Part shown: positions 25,908-34,959 of the stretch, piece after piece | Numbering within the stretch: position 1 is the stretch's first letter | How the letters are laid out: the number at the start of each line of letters is the position of its first letter | NCBI GenBank assembly: GCA_044463945.1 | Contig: JBIQLW010000004.1 | Coordinates: 62,001-126,000, forward strand | DNA from: 62-47 sp044463945 | GTDB lineage: Bacteria > Pseudomonadota > Alphaproteobacteria > Rhizobiales > Xanthobacteraceae | DNA length: 64,000 bases | Direction: 5' to 3' | Notes under the pieces: generated by a model | What the model was told of the DNA's origin: nothing | Database searches by the model: none | Seen by the model: only the letters and a program-made list of their open reading frames with translations | Program-made: the position numbers and the translations under genes

Positions 25908-26966
25908 ATGGCGAGATCGGCGGGCGGCAATCGCGAACAATCCGGATCGGGCGCAAGATTGGCGTGCGTTGTCGCGTGCCTGTACGCCATCACGTTCGCG
26001 TCACCGGCCGCGGCGCAGTTGTTCGGCGATCGCCCGCCGCCGGTTCCACCGGCCGCGATCCCGGAGACGCCGGTGCAGCCGCCCGCCAACCTTGCGCCGT
26101 CGTCAGGACCGTCGATAACGCCGCCGCTGCCGGCCGCTCTCACCCAGCCGCCGGTGACGGCGATTGCGCCGCCGGCGGCCGCGCCCGCGCCGGGACCTGC
26201 GCCGAACCAGGCGGTGCTGGCGCTGAGCGCCCGTTACGGCAAAGACCTGCCGGTCATCAACGGCGGACTGATATGGCGGGTGTTTTCCGACAAGCCGGAT
26301 CACACCGGCGCATTCAAGCTGATCCGCGAGGATCGCGGCGCGACGCCGAACATGGTCCTGCCGCCGGGCAATTACGTCGTGCATGTTGCGCTCGGCCCGG
26401 TCACCGCGGCGCGACTGGTGACGATCCGCTCCGAGACCGATCGCGAATCATTCGTGCTGCCGGCCGGCGGCCTGCGCATCGAGGGGCGCGTCGGCACCTC
26501 GAAAATTCCCGCCAATCAGATCGCCTTCAGCGTTCACAAGGGCAGCCAGTTCGAATCCGGCGGCGAAAGCCCGGCACTGGTACCGAACGCCACGCCCGGC
26601 GACGTGGTGATCCTGCCCGAGGGCACCTACAACATCATCTCGAACTACGGCGACGCCAACTCGGTGGTGCGTTCGGATATCCGCGTCCAGGCCGGCAAAC
26701 TGACCGACGCCACGATCACGCACCGCGCCGCGGTCATCACCCTGAAGCTGGTCAGCGAGAAGGGCGGCGAGGCGCTGGCCAACACCGCATGGTCGGTCAT
26801 CACGCCGGGCGGCGACGTGGTCAAGGAATCGATCGGCGCGTTTCCGCGCGTGATCCTGGCCGAGGGCGAATACCGCGCCATCGCCAAGAACGAGGGCAAG
26901 GTGTTCGAGCAGACCTTCAAGGTGGTCAACGGCGTCGACCGTGAGGTCGAGGTCGTCGCGCGATAG
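25908..26966 (+). CDS. Secreted protein with proline-rich N-terminal region, unknown function
   Basis: 352 residues. A signal peptide covers about 1-36 and ends ASPAAAQ. A Pro/Ala-rich linker follows (about 40-105), then a beta-rich body of about 240 residues with segments MVLPPGNYVVHVALG, VVILPEGTYNIISNYGD and VILAEGEYRAIAKNEGK. The repeated (P/E)GxY(N/R) pattern suggests three or four carboxypeptidase-regulatory-like beta-sandwich repeats. I recognise no named family. Confidence 0.8.
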   Translation: MARSAGGNREQSGSGARLACVVACLYAITFASPAAAQLFGDRPPPVPPAAIPETPVQPPANLAPSSGPSITPPLPAALTQPPVTAIAPPAAAPAPGPAPNQAVLALSARYGKDLPVINGGLIWRVFSDKPDHTGAFKLIREDRGATPNMVLPPGNYVVHVALGPVTAARLVTIRSETDRESFVLPAGGLRIEGRVGTSKIPANQIAFSVHKGSQFESGGESPALVPNATPGDVVILPEGTYNIISNYGDANSVVRSDIRVQAGKLTDATITHRAAVITLKLVSEKGGEALANTAWSVITPGGDVVKESIGAFPRVILAEGEYRAIAKNEGKVFEQTFKVVNGVDREVEVVAR

Positions 26967-27001
26967 CGCGGGACGCGCGGGATCGACGTGACGTGCCCGA
27001 A

Positions 27002-27565
27002 TCAGAACCGCGTCACGATATCCGCGAGCGCCGGGCGCGGCCGGTCCTCGTTGGCCTTGTCCGAATGACCGATATGGATGAAGCCGACGATCCGCTCCTC
27101 CGCCGCAAGACCCAGGCCGCTCAGCACGTCGCGGTCGTAGGCGAACCAGCCGGTGAGCCAGTTGGCGCCGTAGCCGAGCGCGGTCGCGGCGGTCAGGATA
27201 TTCAGCGCGCAGGCGCCGGCGGACAACTGCTGCTCCCATGCCGGCACCTTCGGGTGCGCTTTCGGCGAACTGACCACCGCGATCACCAGCGGCGCTTCGG
27301 TGAGACTCTCGCGCGCCCTTGCGACATCGTCGGCCGATGCGTCCGGATGCTGGCTGGCGAAAACTCTCGCAATGACGTCGCCGGCGCGCACGCGGGCGTC
27401 GCCGCGAAAGACGATGAAGCGCCACGGCGCGAGCTTGCCGTGGTCGGGCACGCGCGCACCGATGGTGAGGATGGTGTCGAGGTCGCTCTCGGTCGGTCCG
27501 TCGCCGGTCATGTTGCGCGGTTTCACCGAGCGGCGGGTTTTGAGAAATTCGATGATGTCGGACAT
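27002..27565 (-). CDS. Nitroreductase family protein
   Basis: FMN-dependent NAD(P)H oxidoreductase of 187 residues, close to the YdjA type. Conserved parts are the N-terminal LKTRRSVKPRNM (phosphate-binding arginines), ARVPDHGKLAPWRFIVF, and ALGYGANWLTGWFAYD in the second half. The physiological substrate is unknown. Its start is about 120 bp from the 3' end of thrS, so it may be read from the thrS transcript or alone. Confidence 0.92.
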   Translation of the reverse strand: MSDIIEFLKTRRSVKPRNMTGDGPTESDLDTILTIGARVPDHGKLAPWRFIVFRGDARVRAGDVIARVFASQHPDASADDVARARESLTEAPLVIAVVSSPKAHPKVPAWEQQLSAGACALNILTAATALGYGANWLTGWFAYDRDVLSGLGLAAEERIVGFIHIGHSDKANEDRPRPALADIVTRF

Positions 27566-27686
27566 TTATTCGGACTGTGCCTTGGTCTTGATGTGAACGG
27601 CGAGGCTGCTCGGCCCGTCGTTGCTGTCGCGGATGTGGCAATGGCGGTGCCCGGCGCAAGGCCGGACACCGCGATTTCGACATAAT

Positions 27687-29732
27687 CTAACCGGATGCCG
27701 CCGCTTCCGCGCGCGCCCGTTTGACGTCCGGCGGCGTCGCCTCCTCGACCAGCGCCGCCAGCGCATCGTCCAGCGCCATCACGGTCTGGCCGTCGTGGCC
27801 GAGACGGCGGATCGACACCGAATGCGTCTCGGCTTCCTTCTTGCCGACCACCAGCAGCGCGGGGATCTTGGCGAGCGAATGTTCGCGCACCTTGTAGTTG
27901 ATCTTCTCGTTGCGCAGGTCGAGTTCGACCCGAAGCCCGGCGCGTTTCGCCGCGGCGGCGACCACCCTGGCGTAATCGTCGCCTTCCGAGGTGATGGTGG
28001 TGACCACCGCCTGCACCGGCGCGAGCCACAGCGGGAAGTGCCCGGCGAAGTGCTCGATCAGGATGCCGGTGAAGCGCTCCATCGAGCCGCAGATGGCGCG
28101 GTGGACCATGATCGGGACCTTCTTCGCGCCATCGGCGTCGATGTAGAACGCGCCGAACAGACCGGGGAGGTTGAGGTCCACCTGCGTCGTGCCGCACTGC
28201 CAGTCGCGGCCGATGGCGTCGCGCAGCACGTATTCGAACTTCGGGCCGTAGAACGCGCCTTCGCCGGGGTTGATCGCGGTCTTGATGCGGCCGCCGGACT
28301 TGCTCTCGATCTCGCGCAGCACGGTCGCCATCACCCGCTCGGCGTGATCCCAGCTTTCGTCGCTGCCGACGCGCTTCTCCGGCCGCGTCGAGAGCTTGAC
28401 CACGATGTCGCCGAAGCCGAAATCCGAATAGGTCGAAAGGATCAGGTCGTTGATCTTGAGACACTCGTCCGCGAGCTGCTCCTCGGTGCAGAAGACATGG
28501 GCGTCGTCCTGGGTGAAGCCGCGCACGCGCATCAGCCCGTGCATCGCGCCGGACGGCTCGTAGCGATGCACGACGCCGAACTCGGCCAGCCGCAACGGCA
28601 GGTCGCGGTAGCTTTTCAGGCCGTGCTTGAAGATCTGGACGTGGCCGGGGCAATTCATCGGCTTGAGCACGAACCAGCGCTTGTCCTCCGCCTCATCGCC
28701 GGCCGACTGCGCGGCGAACATATTCTCGCGATACCAGTTCCAGTGGCCCGAGGTTTCCCACAGCACCTTGTCGAGAATCTGCGGCGCGTTGACCTCGTCG
28801 TAATCGCCGGCGAGGCGGCGGCGCATGTAGGCGACCAGCGTCTGGAACAGGGTCCAGCCCTTGGCGTGCCAGAACACGACGCCGGGGCCTTCCTCCTGAA
28901 AGTGAAACAGGTCGAGTTCGCGGCCGAGCTTGCGATGGTCGCGCTTCTCGGCTTCCTCGATCTGCTTCAGATAGGCGTCGAGGTCTTCCTGTTTGGCGAA
29001 GGCGGTGCCGTAGATGCGGGTCAGCATCGGGTTGTTGCTGTCGCCGCGCCAGTACGCGCCCGCCACCTTCATCAGCTTGAAGGCGTTGCCGATCTTGCCG
29101 GTGGACGTCATGTGCGGGCCGCGGCACAGATCGAACCAGTCGCCCTGAAAGTAAATCTTGATCGGCTCGTCGCCGGGAATGGCATCGACCAGTTCGACCT
29201 TGAACGCTTCGCCCTTGTCGCGGAACACCTGCTTGGTTTTCTCGCGGTCCCAGACTTCCTTGGTGAAGGGCCGGTCGCGCGCGATGATCTCGCGCATCTT
29301 CTTCTCGATCGCGGCGAAGTCGTCGAGCGTGAACGGCTCGTTGCGGAAGAAGTCGTAATAGAATCCGTTCTCGATCACCGGGCCGATGGTGACCTGGGTG
29401 CCGGGCCACAGCGTCTGCACGGCTTCCGCCAGCACATGCGCGCAGTCGTGCCGGATCAGTTCGAGCGCGCGGGGATCGTCGCGGCTGATGAACTCGATCC
29501 GCGCGCTTTGCTCGATGGGGTCGGTGAGGTCGCTCACAACGCCGTCGAGCGCCATCGCCACGGTGCGCTTGGCGAGCGACGGCGAGATGCCCCTGGCGAT
29601 GTCGAGGCCGCTGGTTCCTTTGGGAAAGTCGCGCCGGGCGCCGTCGGGAAAGGTGAGGGTGAGGTTCAGGGATTCGGCGGGCTTGAGGTTGGCAAGACCG
29701 AACTGGAATCCGGAAGGGGGCGTCGCGGACAT
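27687..29732 (-). CDS. thrS: Threonyl-tRNA synthetase
   Basis: Charges tRNA-Thr. 681 residues with the full class II layout: N-terminal TGS domain, editing domain with RHDCAHVLAEAVQ and the second zinc-like site, catalytic core with motif 2 (RYEPSGAMHGLMRVRGFTQDD) and motif 3 in the segment TGILIEHFAGHFPLWL, then the anticodon-binding domain. The ATG at 29732 (MSATPPSGFQ) has AGGAG 8 bp upstream and is chosen over 29753. A tRNA-Thr(TGT) gene lies about 12.6 kb away. Confidence 0.98.
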   Translation of the reverse strand: MSATPPSGFQFGLANLKPAESLNLTLTFPDGARRDFPKGTSGLDIARGISPSLAKRTVAMALDGVVSDLTDPIEQSARIEFISRDDPRALELIRHDCAHVLAEAVQTLWPGTQVTIGPVIENGFYYDFFRNEPFTLDDFAAIEKKMREIIARDRPFTKEVWDREKTKQVFRDKGEAFKVELVDAIPGDEPIKIYFQGDWFDLCRGPHMTSTGKIGNAFKLMKVAGAYWRGDSNNPMLTRIYGTAFAKQEDLDAYLKQIEEAEKRDHRKLGRELDLFHFQEEGPGVVFWHAKGWTLFQTLVAYMRRRLAGDYDEVNAPQILDKVLWETSGHWNWYRENMFAAQSAGDEAEDKRWFVLKPMNCPGHVQIFKHGLKSYRDLPLRLAEFGVVHRYEPSGAMHGLMRVRGFTQDDAHVFCTEEQLADECLKINDLILSTYSDFGFGDIVVKLSTRPEKRVGSDESWDHAERVMATVLREIESKSGGRIKTAINPGEGAFYGPKFEYVLRDAIGRDWQCGTTQVDLNLPGLFGAFYIDADGAKKVPIMVHRAICGSMERFTGILIEHFAGHFPLWLAPVQAVVTTITSEGDDYARVVAAAAKRAGLRVELDLRNEKINYKVREHSLAKIPALLVVGKKEAETHSVSIRRLGHDGQTVMALDDALAALVEEATPPDVKRARAEAAASG

Positions 29733-29941
29733 TCTGATTCTCCTCTGGCTCACTCCCGCGAACGAACGCGGGTAAGCGGAAAACAGCGATATAGCAGCCG
29801 TGCGGCGACTTGCAACGGTTCAAAGCGCCCGCCGGCGTCGTTGTCCGGGAGCGTGCGCCGGCGTGTCGCGCGGAAAGTCAAGCGGCGCTGCCGTCAAAAA
29901 AACAACATGCAGGTGCATCAAGACGCTGGTAAGGCTGGCGC

Positions 29942-31102
29942 GTGAAGTCATCTTTTGCGCCCACCGCCCTCCTGCTCGGCAATTTCGTCATCGGCACCTC
30001 GATCATCGCGCCGAGTGGAATGCTGGGCGAACTGTCGTCCGGCCTCGGCGTCTCGATTCGTGATGCCGGGCTCCTCATCACCTTCGGCGCGGTGGTGCTG
30101 TGCATCTGTTCGCCGCTGAGCGCGTGGCTGACGGGCCGCCTCGACCGCCGCAATTTTCTCAGCGCGCTCTTGTTGCTGCTGGCGTTGACCAATCTGGCGT
30201 CGGCGTTCGCGCCCGATTATGCGACGCTGATGATCCTGCGGCTGGCGATGATGGCGCTCGCCGCGCCGTTCACGCCGCAGGCCGCAGGTACGGTCAGCCT
30301 GATCGTTCCTGTCGAAAAGCGCGGCAGCGCCATCGCCTATATCTTTCTCGGCTGGTCGCTGGCGGCCGCCGCCGGCCTGCCGATGGTGACGATCATCGCC
30401 AGCTCCGCCGGCTGGCGCGCGGTGTACGTCTGCTCCGCCGCGTTGTCGTTCGTCGGCTTCCTGCTGCTGGTCTGGCGTCTGCCCGCGCGGGTGCGCGGCG
30501 TCGCCGTCGAACTCGGGACCTGGACGGCGCTGGGCCGCAATCCGCTGGTGATGCTGTTGCTCCTGATCACCACCTTGCAGATGTCCGGGCAGTTTACGGT
30601 TCTGACGTTCATGGCGCCGCTGCTGGCGCGCCTCGCCGAGGCGTCGCCCGCGGCCATCGCACTGGCGTTTTCGCTTTATGGCGTGTTCGGATTCGTCGGC
30701 AACGTGCTGGCGACGCGGCTGGTCGATCGCTGGGGCGGCTACCGGACCTCGCTGCTGTTCGTCTTCGTCCTGCTCGCGGGTCTGACGATCTGGAGCCTCG
30801 GCGCGGGTATCTTCGCGGTGATGGCGATCGGCGTCAGCATCTGGGGCGTGGGATTCGCCTCGACCAGTTCGATGCAGCAGGTTCGCCTGGTGGGCGCGGC
30901 GCCGCAGTTCGCCGGCGCGTCGGTGTCGCTCAATTCGTCGGTCCTGTATGTCGGCCAGGCTATCGGTTCAGCCGTCGGCGGCATGTTGTTCGCGCGCGAT
31001 ATGCTTCATGCCACCGGCTATGTCGGGGTTGCCTTCGTTATCGCCGCGCTGCTGGTGGTGTGGATGACGCGCCGTCTGGAGACCGGCGCTCCCGCGGTGT
31101 GA
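29942..31102 (+). CDS. MFS transporter
   Basis: 386 residues with about 12 transmembrane helices, in the arabinose-efflux/AraJ-like branch of the major facilitator superfamily. The start GTG 29942 gives MKSSFAPTALLLGNFVIGTS; the loop between helices 2 and 3 reads SAWLTGRLDRRNF, the MFS signature A region. Probably a drug or metabolite exporter. The stop lies 3 bp from the 3' end of yidD on the other strand. Confidence 0.93.
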   Translation: MKSSFAPTALLLGNFVIGTSIIAPSGMLGELSSGLGVSIRDAGLLITFGAVVLCICSPLSAWLTGRLDRRNFLSALLLLLALTNLASAFAPDYATLMILRLAMMALAAPFTPQAAGTVSLIVPVEKRGSAIAYIFLGWSLAAAAGLPMVTIIASSAGWRAVYVCSAALSFVGFLLLVWRLPARVRGVAVELGTWTALGRNPLVMLLLLITTLQMSGQFTVLTFMAPLLARLAEASPAAIALAFSLYGVFGFVGNVLATRLVDRWGGYRTSLLFVFVLLAGLTIWSLGAGIFAVMAIGVSIWGVGFASTSSMQQVRLVGAAPQFAGASVSLNSSVLYVGQAIGSAVGGMLFARDMLHATGYVGVAFVIAALLVVWMTRRLETGAPAV

Positions 31103-31105
31103 CGG

Positions 31106-31438
31106 CTAGCTTTCGGAATCGTTCACGCCGCGCCATCGCCCGTAGCGCCACGGCAGGTACCACCGCGCGGTGGCGGGCGGCGTCGCGGGCACGTTGTCGA
31201 TGCCGGAGGTTCCCCACGGCTGGCAGCGCAACAGGCGCGCCAGCGTCATCCAGCCGCCGGCCCACAGCCCGAAACGGCCGATCGCCTCGTCGGCGTAAAC
31301 CGAGCATGTCGGCAGGTGCCGGCAGTTGTAGCCGACCAGCGGCGACAGCGTGTGCCGGTAGCACCAGATCGCGGCTTGCCCGGTCCGGCGCGGCAGTCTT
31401 TGCAGCTTGGCCGCGCAATGCGCGCACGATGGGGGCAT
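31106..31438 (-). CDS. yidD: Membrane protein insertion efficiency factor YidD
   Basis: 110 residues. The YidD core is clear: YRHTLSPLVGYNCRHLPTCS, then EAIGRFGLWAGGWMTLARLLRCQPWG. It is a small peripheral membrane protein that aids YidC-dependent insertion. The N-terminus (PPSCAHCAAK) has an extra CxxC pair before the core, longer than in E. coli. It is not next to rnpA-yidC here. Confidence 0.92.
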   Translation of the reverse strand: MPPSCAHCAAKLQRLPRRTGQAAIWCYRHTLSPLVGYNCRHLPTCSVYADEAIGRFGLWAGGWMTLARLLRCQPWGTSGIDNVPATPPATARWYLPWRYGRWRGVNDSES

Positions 31439-31606
31439 GAGGGGTCCCGTGTCGGTCCGGTTCCGGGAACCGTTCGGATTGGCATTTGCGACACACTTGA
31501 TGAAATATCACAGGTCCGATGACGCAAGGCGGCAAAAGACCGTTGGAGCGCCGCCGCGGTGCGGTTACGTTGGCCGGTAGATAGATATGGTCGGCAAGGA
31601 GAGGGC

Positions 31607-32584
31607 GTGAGCAGCGCCATTTCACCCAAGACTCCGGCAAAGGCTCCTTCGGCAAAGGCTCGCAGGGCAATCATGCCGGCGCTCGCGCTCGTCGCGATCC
31701 TGATCGGCGCGCTCGCCGCCGCCGAGGCGTGGCCGGCGCGTGCCCGCGCCGCCGTCGATGTCCGCAAGCTGCCGATGCGGTTCGAATGGGTCGCGTGCCA
31801 GGGGCCGTGCCGCGGCTGGGTCAGCGCCACCGGCGTTATCACGGCGGAGACGCCGAAGGCGTTCGACGAGTTCGCGCGCGGCCACGATCTCGCCGGGGCG
31901 ACCATGGTGCTGGATTCGACCGGCGGCTCGGTGAACGACGCGATCGCTCTCGGCCGGCGGTGGCGGGCGCTCGGTGTGCTGACCACGGTCGGAGCGACCA
32001 TCGACAGTCCGGGCTCGGCGACCGGGGTCGCCGCCGTGGCGCCGGATGCCTCGTGCGAATCGATGTGCGTGTTCCTGCTGCTGTCCGGCAAGGTGCGCTA
32101 CGTGCCGCCCGGCGCCCGGGTGCGTGTGCATCAGATCTGGATGGGCGACCGGGCCGAAGACGCCCGCGCGGCAAGCTACACCGCGCAGGACCTGATGATC
32201 GTCGAGCGCGACATCGGCCGGCTCGCCAAATACACGTTCGATATGGGCGGCACTGGCGATCTGCTGGAACTGGCGCTGGGCGTGCCGCCGTGGGAGGCTC
32301 TGCACGAATTGACGCCGGCCGAACTGGTGCGGACCAACGTCGTCACCACCGAAGTCGTGGCGGACGTGTTCCCGCGGCTCAGGGAGGGCTCGCCACCGAT
32401 GGCGCGTCTGCCAAGCAAGCCGGTTCAGGATCGCCTCGTGAGCGGCGGGACGTTGAGCAGCGGGACGCCGGGGGAGGCGACCTTGTCGCCGGTCGGGGCG
32501 ACGACCCGAACGGCGGAAGCCGCAACGCCGGCCTCGACATCGGTGAAGGGTGCGGCTTCGCCGGGCGCAGCGTCCCGGCCATAG
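31607..32584 (+). CDS. COG3904-like periplasmic/membrane protein with ClpP-like motifs
   Basis: 325 residues from GTG 31607 (AAGGAGAGGGC directly upstream). One N-terminal membrane segment is followed by a domain with ClpP/crotonase-type features: LDSTGGSVNDAIALGRRWR, a Ser in SCESMCVFLLLSG, and His in VRVHQIWMGD. These are the positions of oxyanion loop, nucleophile and histidine in ClpP-like folds. The C-terminal 70 residues are Ser/Thr/Ala-rich and probably disordered. Whether it is an active protease is not known. Confidence 0.8.
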   Translation: MSSAISPKTPAKAPSAKARRAIMPALALVAILIGALAAAEAWPARARAAVDVRKLPMRFEWVACQGPCRGWVSATGVITAETPKAFDEFARGHDLAGATMVLDSTGGSVNDAIALGRRWRALGVLTTVGATIDSPGSATGVAAVAPDASCESMCVFLLLSGKVRYVPPGARVRVHQIWMGDRAEDARAASYTAQDLMIVERDIGRLAKYTFDMGGTGDLLELALGVPPWEALHELTPAELVRTNVVTTEVVADVFPRLREGSPPMARLPSKPVQDRLVSGGTLSSGTPGEATLSPVGATTRTAEAATPASTSVKGAASPGAASRP

Positions 32585-32594
32585 GCCGGCAACG

Positions 32595-33080
32595 TCAGCC
32601 TGCGGCGTCGGAAAGCTGGGCTTCGGGAGTGGGCGAGGCAGCGGTCCCGGTGGTTTTGGCTTCGATCTGGCCAATGGCGTCAACCACGGCGTCGAACGTC
32701 AGCATGGTCGAGGCGTGGCGCGCCTTGTAGTCGCGCACCGGCTCCAGCACCGCGATATCCGCCCACTTGCCTGTCGGGGGCGCGCCGTTCTCTTTCAGCA
32801 TCCGGCGGACAGTCTCGCGCAGGTCCCGCAGTTCGCTCGCCGTCGCGCCGATGACGTGCTGGGCCATGATCGAGGACGACGCCTGGCCGAGCGCGCACGC
32901 CTTCACCTCATGGGCGAAATCGGTCACCACCGGGCCGTCCATCTTGAGGTCGACCTTGACGGTCGAGCCGCAGAGCTTGGAGTGGGCGGTGGCGGTGGCG
33001 TCGGGGTCAGTGAGGCGGCCCAGCCTCGGAATGTTCCCGGCCAGGGCGATGATGCGCTTGTTATAGACGTCGTTGAGCAT
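32595..33080 (-). CDS. Iron-sulfur cluster scaffold-like protein (NifU N-terminal / IscU type)
   Basis: 161 residues from ATG 33080. The NifU_N fold is shown by LNDVYNKRIIALAGNIPR, the first ligand in SKLCGSTV and the second in VKACALGQASSSI. The third IscU cysteine should lie near residue 125 but the site reads KARHASTML, so it is lost. I believe this variant is common in alphaproteobacteria. Function in cluster assembly is therefore uncertain. It is convergent with the COG3904-like gene and divergent from folE. Confidence 0.82.
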   Translation of the reverse strand: MLNDVYNKRIIALAGNIPRLGRLTDPDATATAHSKLCGSTVKVDLKMDGPVVTDFAHEVKACALGQASSSIMAQHVIGATASELRDLRETVRRMLKENGAPPTGKWADIAVLEPVRDYKARHASTMLTFDAVVDAIGQIEAKTTGTAASPTPEAQLSDAAG

Positions 33081-33354
33081 GGCGTTCGAAGCCCGGACTT
33101 GCACCGATCGAACCAGCGCCGGCAGGATGAGCGTCGCTCGCAATCGGTCGCTCCGGTATTCCGCCCTTGGCGGTCCGGTTCATCACCCTATATAAGGATT
33201 GAAGCGAGGAAATACAGTCTCGTCGGCTTCCGCCATTGGATTGAGGGTCGGCGGCAGCCAGTCAGCATGGTGGGACTCAGGCGTCCGGCGGTCGTGCCGC
33301 CCCCGTCTGCCCGGTGACACTCCGGCCCTCATGGGCCGGTCGAACGGAGTGAAG

Positions 33355-34095
33355 ATGGACGCATTGATTAAACCGCTGCGGGCCGGCAAAGCCGCCGACG
33401 ACAAGATTTCCGCTTCGGAGGCGACCGAAGCAAGATCCGCCGACTTTCGCGCGTCGGAAGGACGGCCGGCTCAACTCGACCCGTCGGACTATCTCGAAGC
33501 GGCCGTTCGCCCCGATCAGGTCCGGCCGACCCGCGGCGAGGCCGAGCAGGCGGTGAAGACGCTGCTCGCCTATATCGGGGAGAATCCCGACCGCGAGGGC
33601 TTGACGGACACCCCGCGCCGGGTGGTCGAAGCTTACGACGAGCTGTTTCAGGGCTATCAGCAGTGCCCGGCCGAGGTGCTCAACCGCACGTTCGGTGAAA
33701 CCGCCGGCTATGACGATTTCGTCCTGGTCCGGGACATCCCGTTCACGTCGCATTGCGAGCATCACGTGATGCCGTTCTACGGCCACGCGCATATCGCCTA
33801 TGTGCCGGTGGAGCGGGTGGTGGGCCTGTCCAAGCTGGCGCGGCTGGTCGATATCTTCGCCCACCGGCTCCAGACCCAGGAGCACCTGACCGCACAGGTG
33901 GCGGCGGTGATCGACGACGTGCTGAAGCCGCGCGGCGTTGCGGTGATGATGGAGGCCGAGCACACCTGCATGTCGGTGCGCGGCGTGCGCAAGCACGGCG
34001 CCTCGACGCTGACCACGCGGTTCACGGGCATCTTCCGTGACAATGCCGCCGAGCAGGCGCGCTTCATGTCCGTGGTGCGCGGGCCACAGCGCTGA
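33355..34095 (+). CDS. folE: GTP cyclohydrolase I
   Basis: First enzyme of folate/pterin synthesis: GTP to 7,8-dihydroneopterin triphosphate. 246 residues from ATG 33355 (GGAG 6 bp upstream). The zinc and catalytic sites are in FTSHCEHHVMPFYG and EAEHTCMSVRGV, with GLSKLARLVDIFAHRLQTQE between. The first 55 residues are a variable extension. hisI follows on the same strand 235 bp downstream. Confidence 0.97.
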   Translation: MDALIKPLRAGKAADDKISASEATEARSADFRASEGRPAQLDPSDYLEAAVRPDQVRPTRGEAEQAVKTLLAYIGENPDREGLTDTPRRVVEAYDELFQGYQQCPAEVLNRTFGETAGYDDFVLVRDIPFTSHCEHHVMPFYGHAHIAYVPVERVVGLSKLARLVDIFAHRLQTQEHLTAQVAAVIDDVLKPRGVAVMMEAEHTCMSVRGVRKHGASTLTTRFTGIFRDNAAEQARFMSVVRGPQR

Positions 34096-34330
34096 TCCCG
34101 GGGCCGGGACTGGCCCAACTCCACGCGACAGCAAAAGAGCCTGTTGGATCAAAGGTTAGGGCGATAATCCCGATACGGGATGCAAGCATTGTCGGGTTGT
34201 CGAGGGGCTGGGGGCTGAAGTCGGCGCTACGCGGGCCCCAGATATCACCTGATGTATGAGATATTTCGTGCATCTGTTTGATTATAAAAGATTTCAACCG
34301 TCATATTAGATTCTTCAGCGAGGTTTGACG

Positions 34331-34759
34331 ATGTCCGCCGCCACCAACGAGATTGAAGAAGGCTTGCGGTTCACGCCCAGGTTCGACGCCGCCGGGCTCG
34401 TCACCTGCGTCGCTACCGACGCGGCGACCGGCGAGGTGCTGATGGTCGCCTACATGAACGACGAGGCGCTGCGGCGGACCATCGCCAGCGGCGAGGCGTG
34501 GTACTACAGCCGCTCCCGCGCCGCGCTGTGGCGCAAGGGTGAGACCTCGGGCCACGTTCAGCGCGTCGTCGAACTGCGCGTCGATTGCGATCAGGACGCG
34601 ATCTGGATCCGCGTCGCGCAGCAGGGCGGGGCGGCCTGCCACACTGGCCGGCGCTCGTGCTTCTATCGCGCCGCCGTGCCGGGCGGCGACGGCGCGCTGA
34701 CCTTCGTCGATGCCGACAAGGTGTTCGATCCCGGCAAGGTGTATGGCAAATCCTCCTGA
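34331..34759 (+). CDS. hisI: Phosphoribosyl-AMP cyclohydrolase
   Basis: Third step of histidine synthesis, opening the adenine ring of PR-AMP. 142 residues; only the HisI domain, not fused to HisE, as usual in alphaproteobacteria. Motifs: VAYMNDEALRRTI, YYSRSRAALWRKGETSGH, VELRVDCDQDAI, and the metal-binding CHTGRRSCFYR. The ATG at 34331 is preferred over a TTG two codons earlier. Confidence 0.97.
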   Translation: MSAATNEIEEGLRFTPRFDAAGLVTCVATDAATGEVLMVAYMNDEALRRTIASGEAWYYSRSRAALWRKGETSGHVQRVVELRVDCDQDAIWIRVAQQGGAACHTGRRSCFYRAAVPGGDGALTFVDADKVFDPGKVYGKSS

Positions 34760-34959
34760 GTCCCGATGACGCGGCGACCGGCGCTCGCTGCCGGGGCCGA
34801 TTCCGATTTAACCCGCCATTAACCATGATCGCGCAGGGTCGTTGCGATCGGCAATCGCGGCGTCGTGTGGGACGGCGGCCGCGTTGGCCGGCGCTATCGC
34901 CGGGCGCATCCGAAGCTTTACGCCGGACGCGTCTATGTCGCGGGGGAGCAGGGGCAGCC

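Noticed and set aside
27621..29945. 774-codon open frame antisense to thrS
   Set aside because: A shadow of thrS on the opposite strand in GC-rich sequence; composition is dominated by Arg, Ala, Asp and His and no family is recognisable, while thrS is certain.
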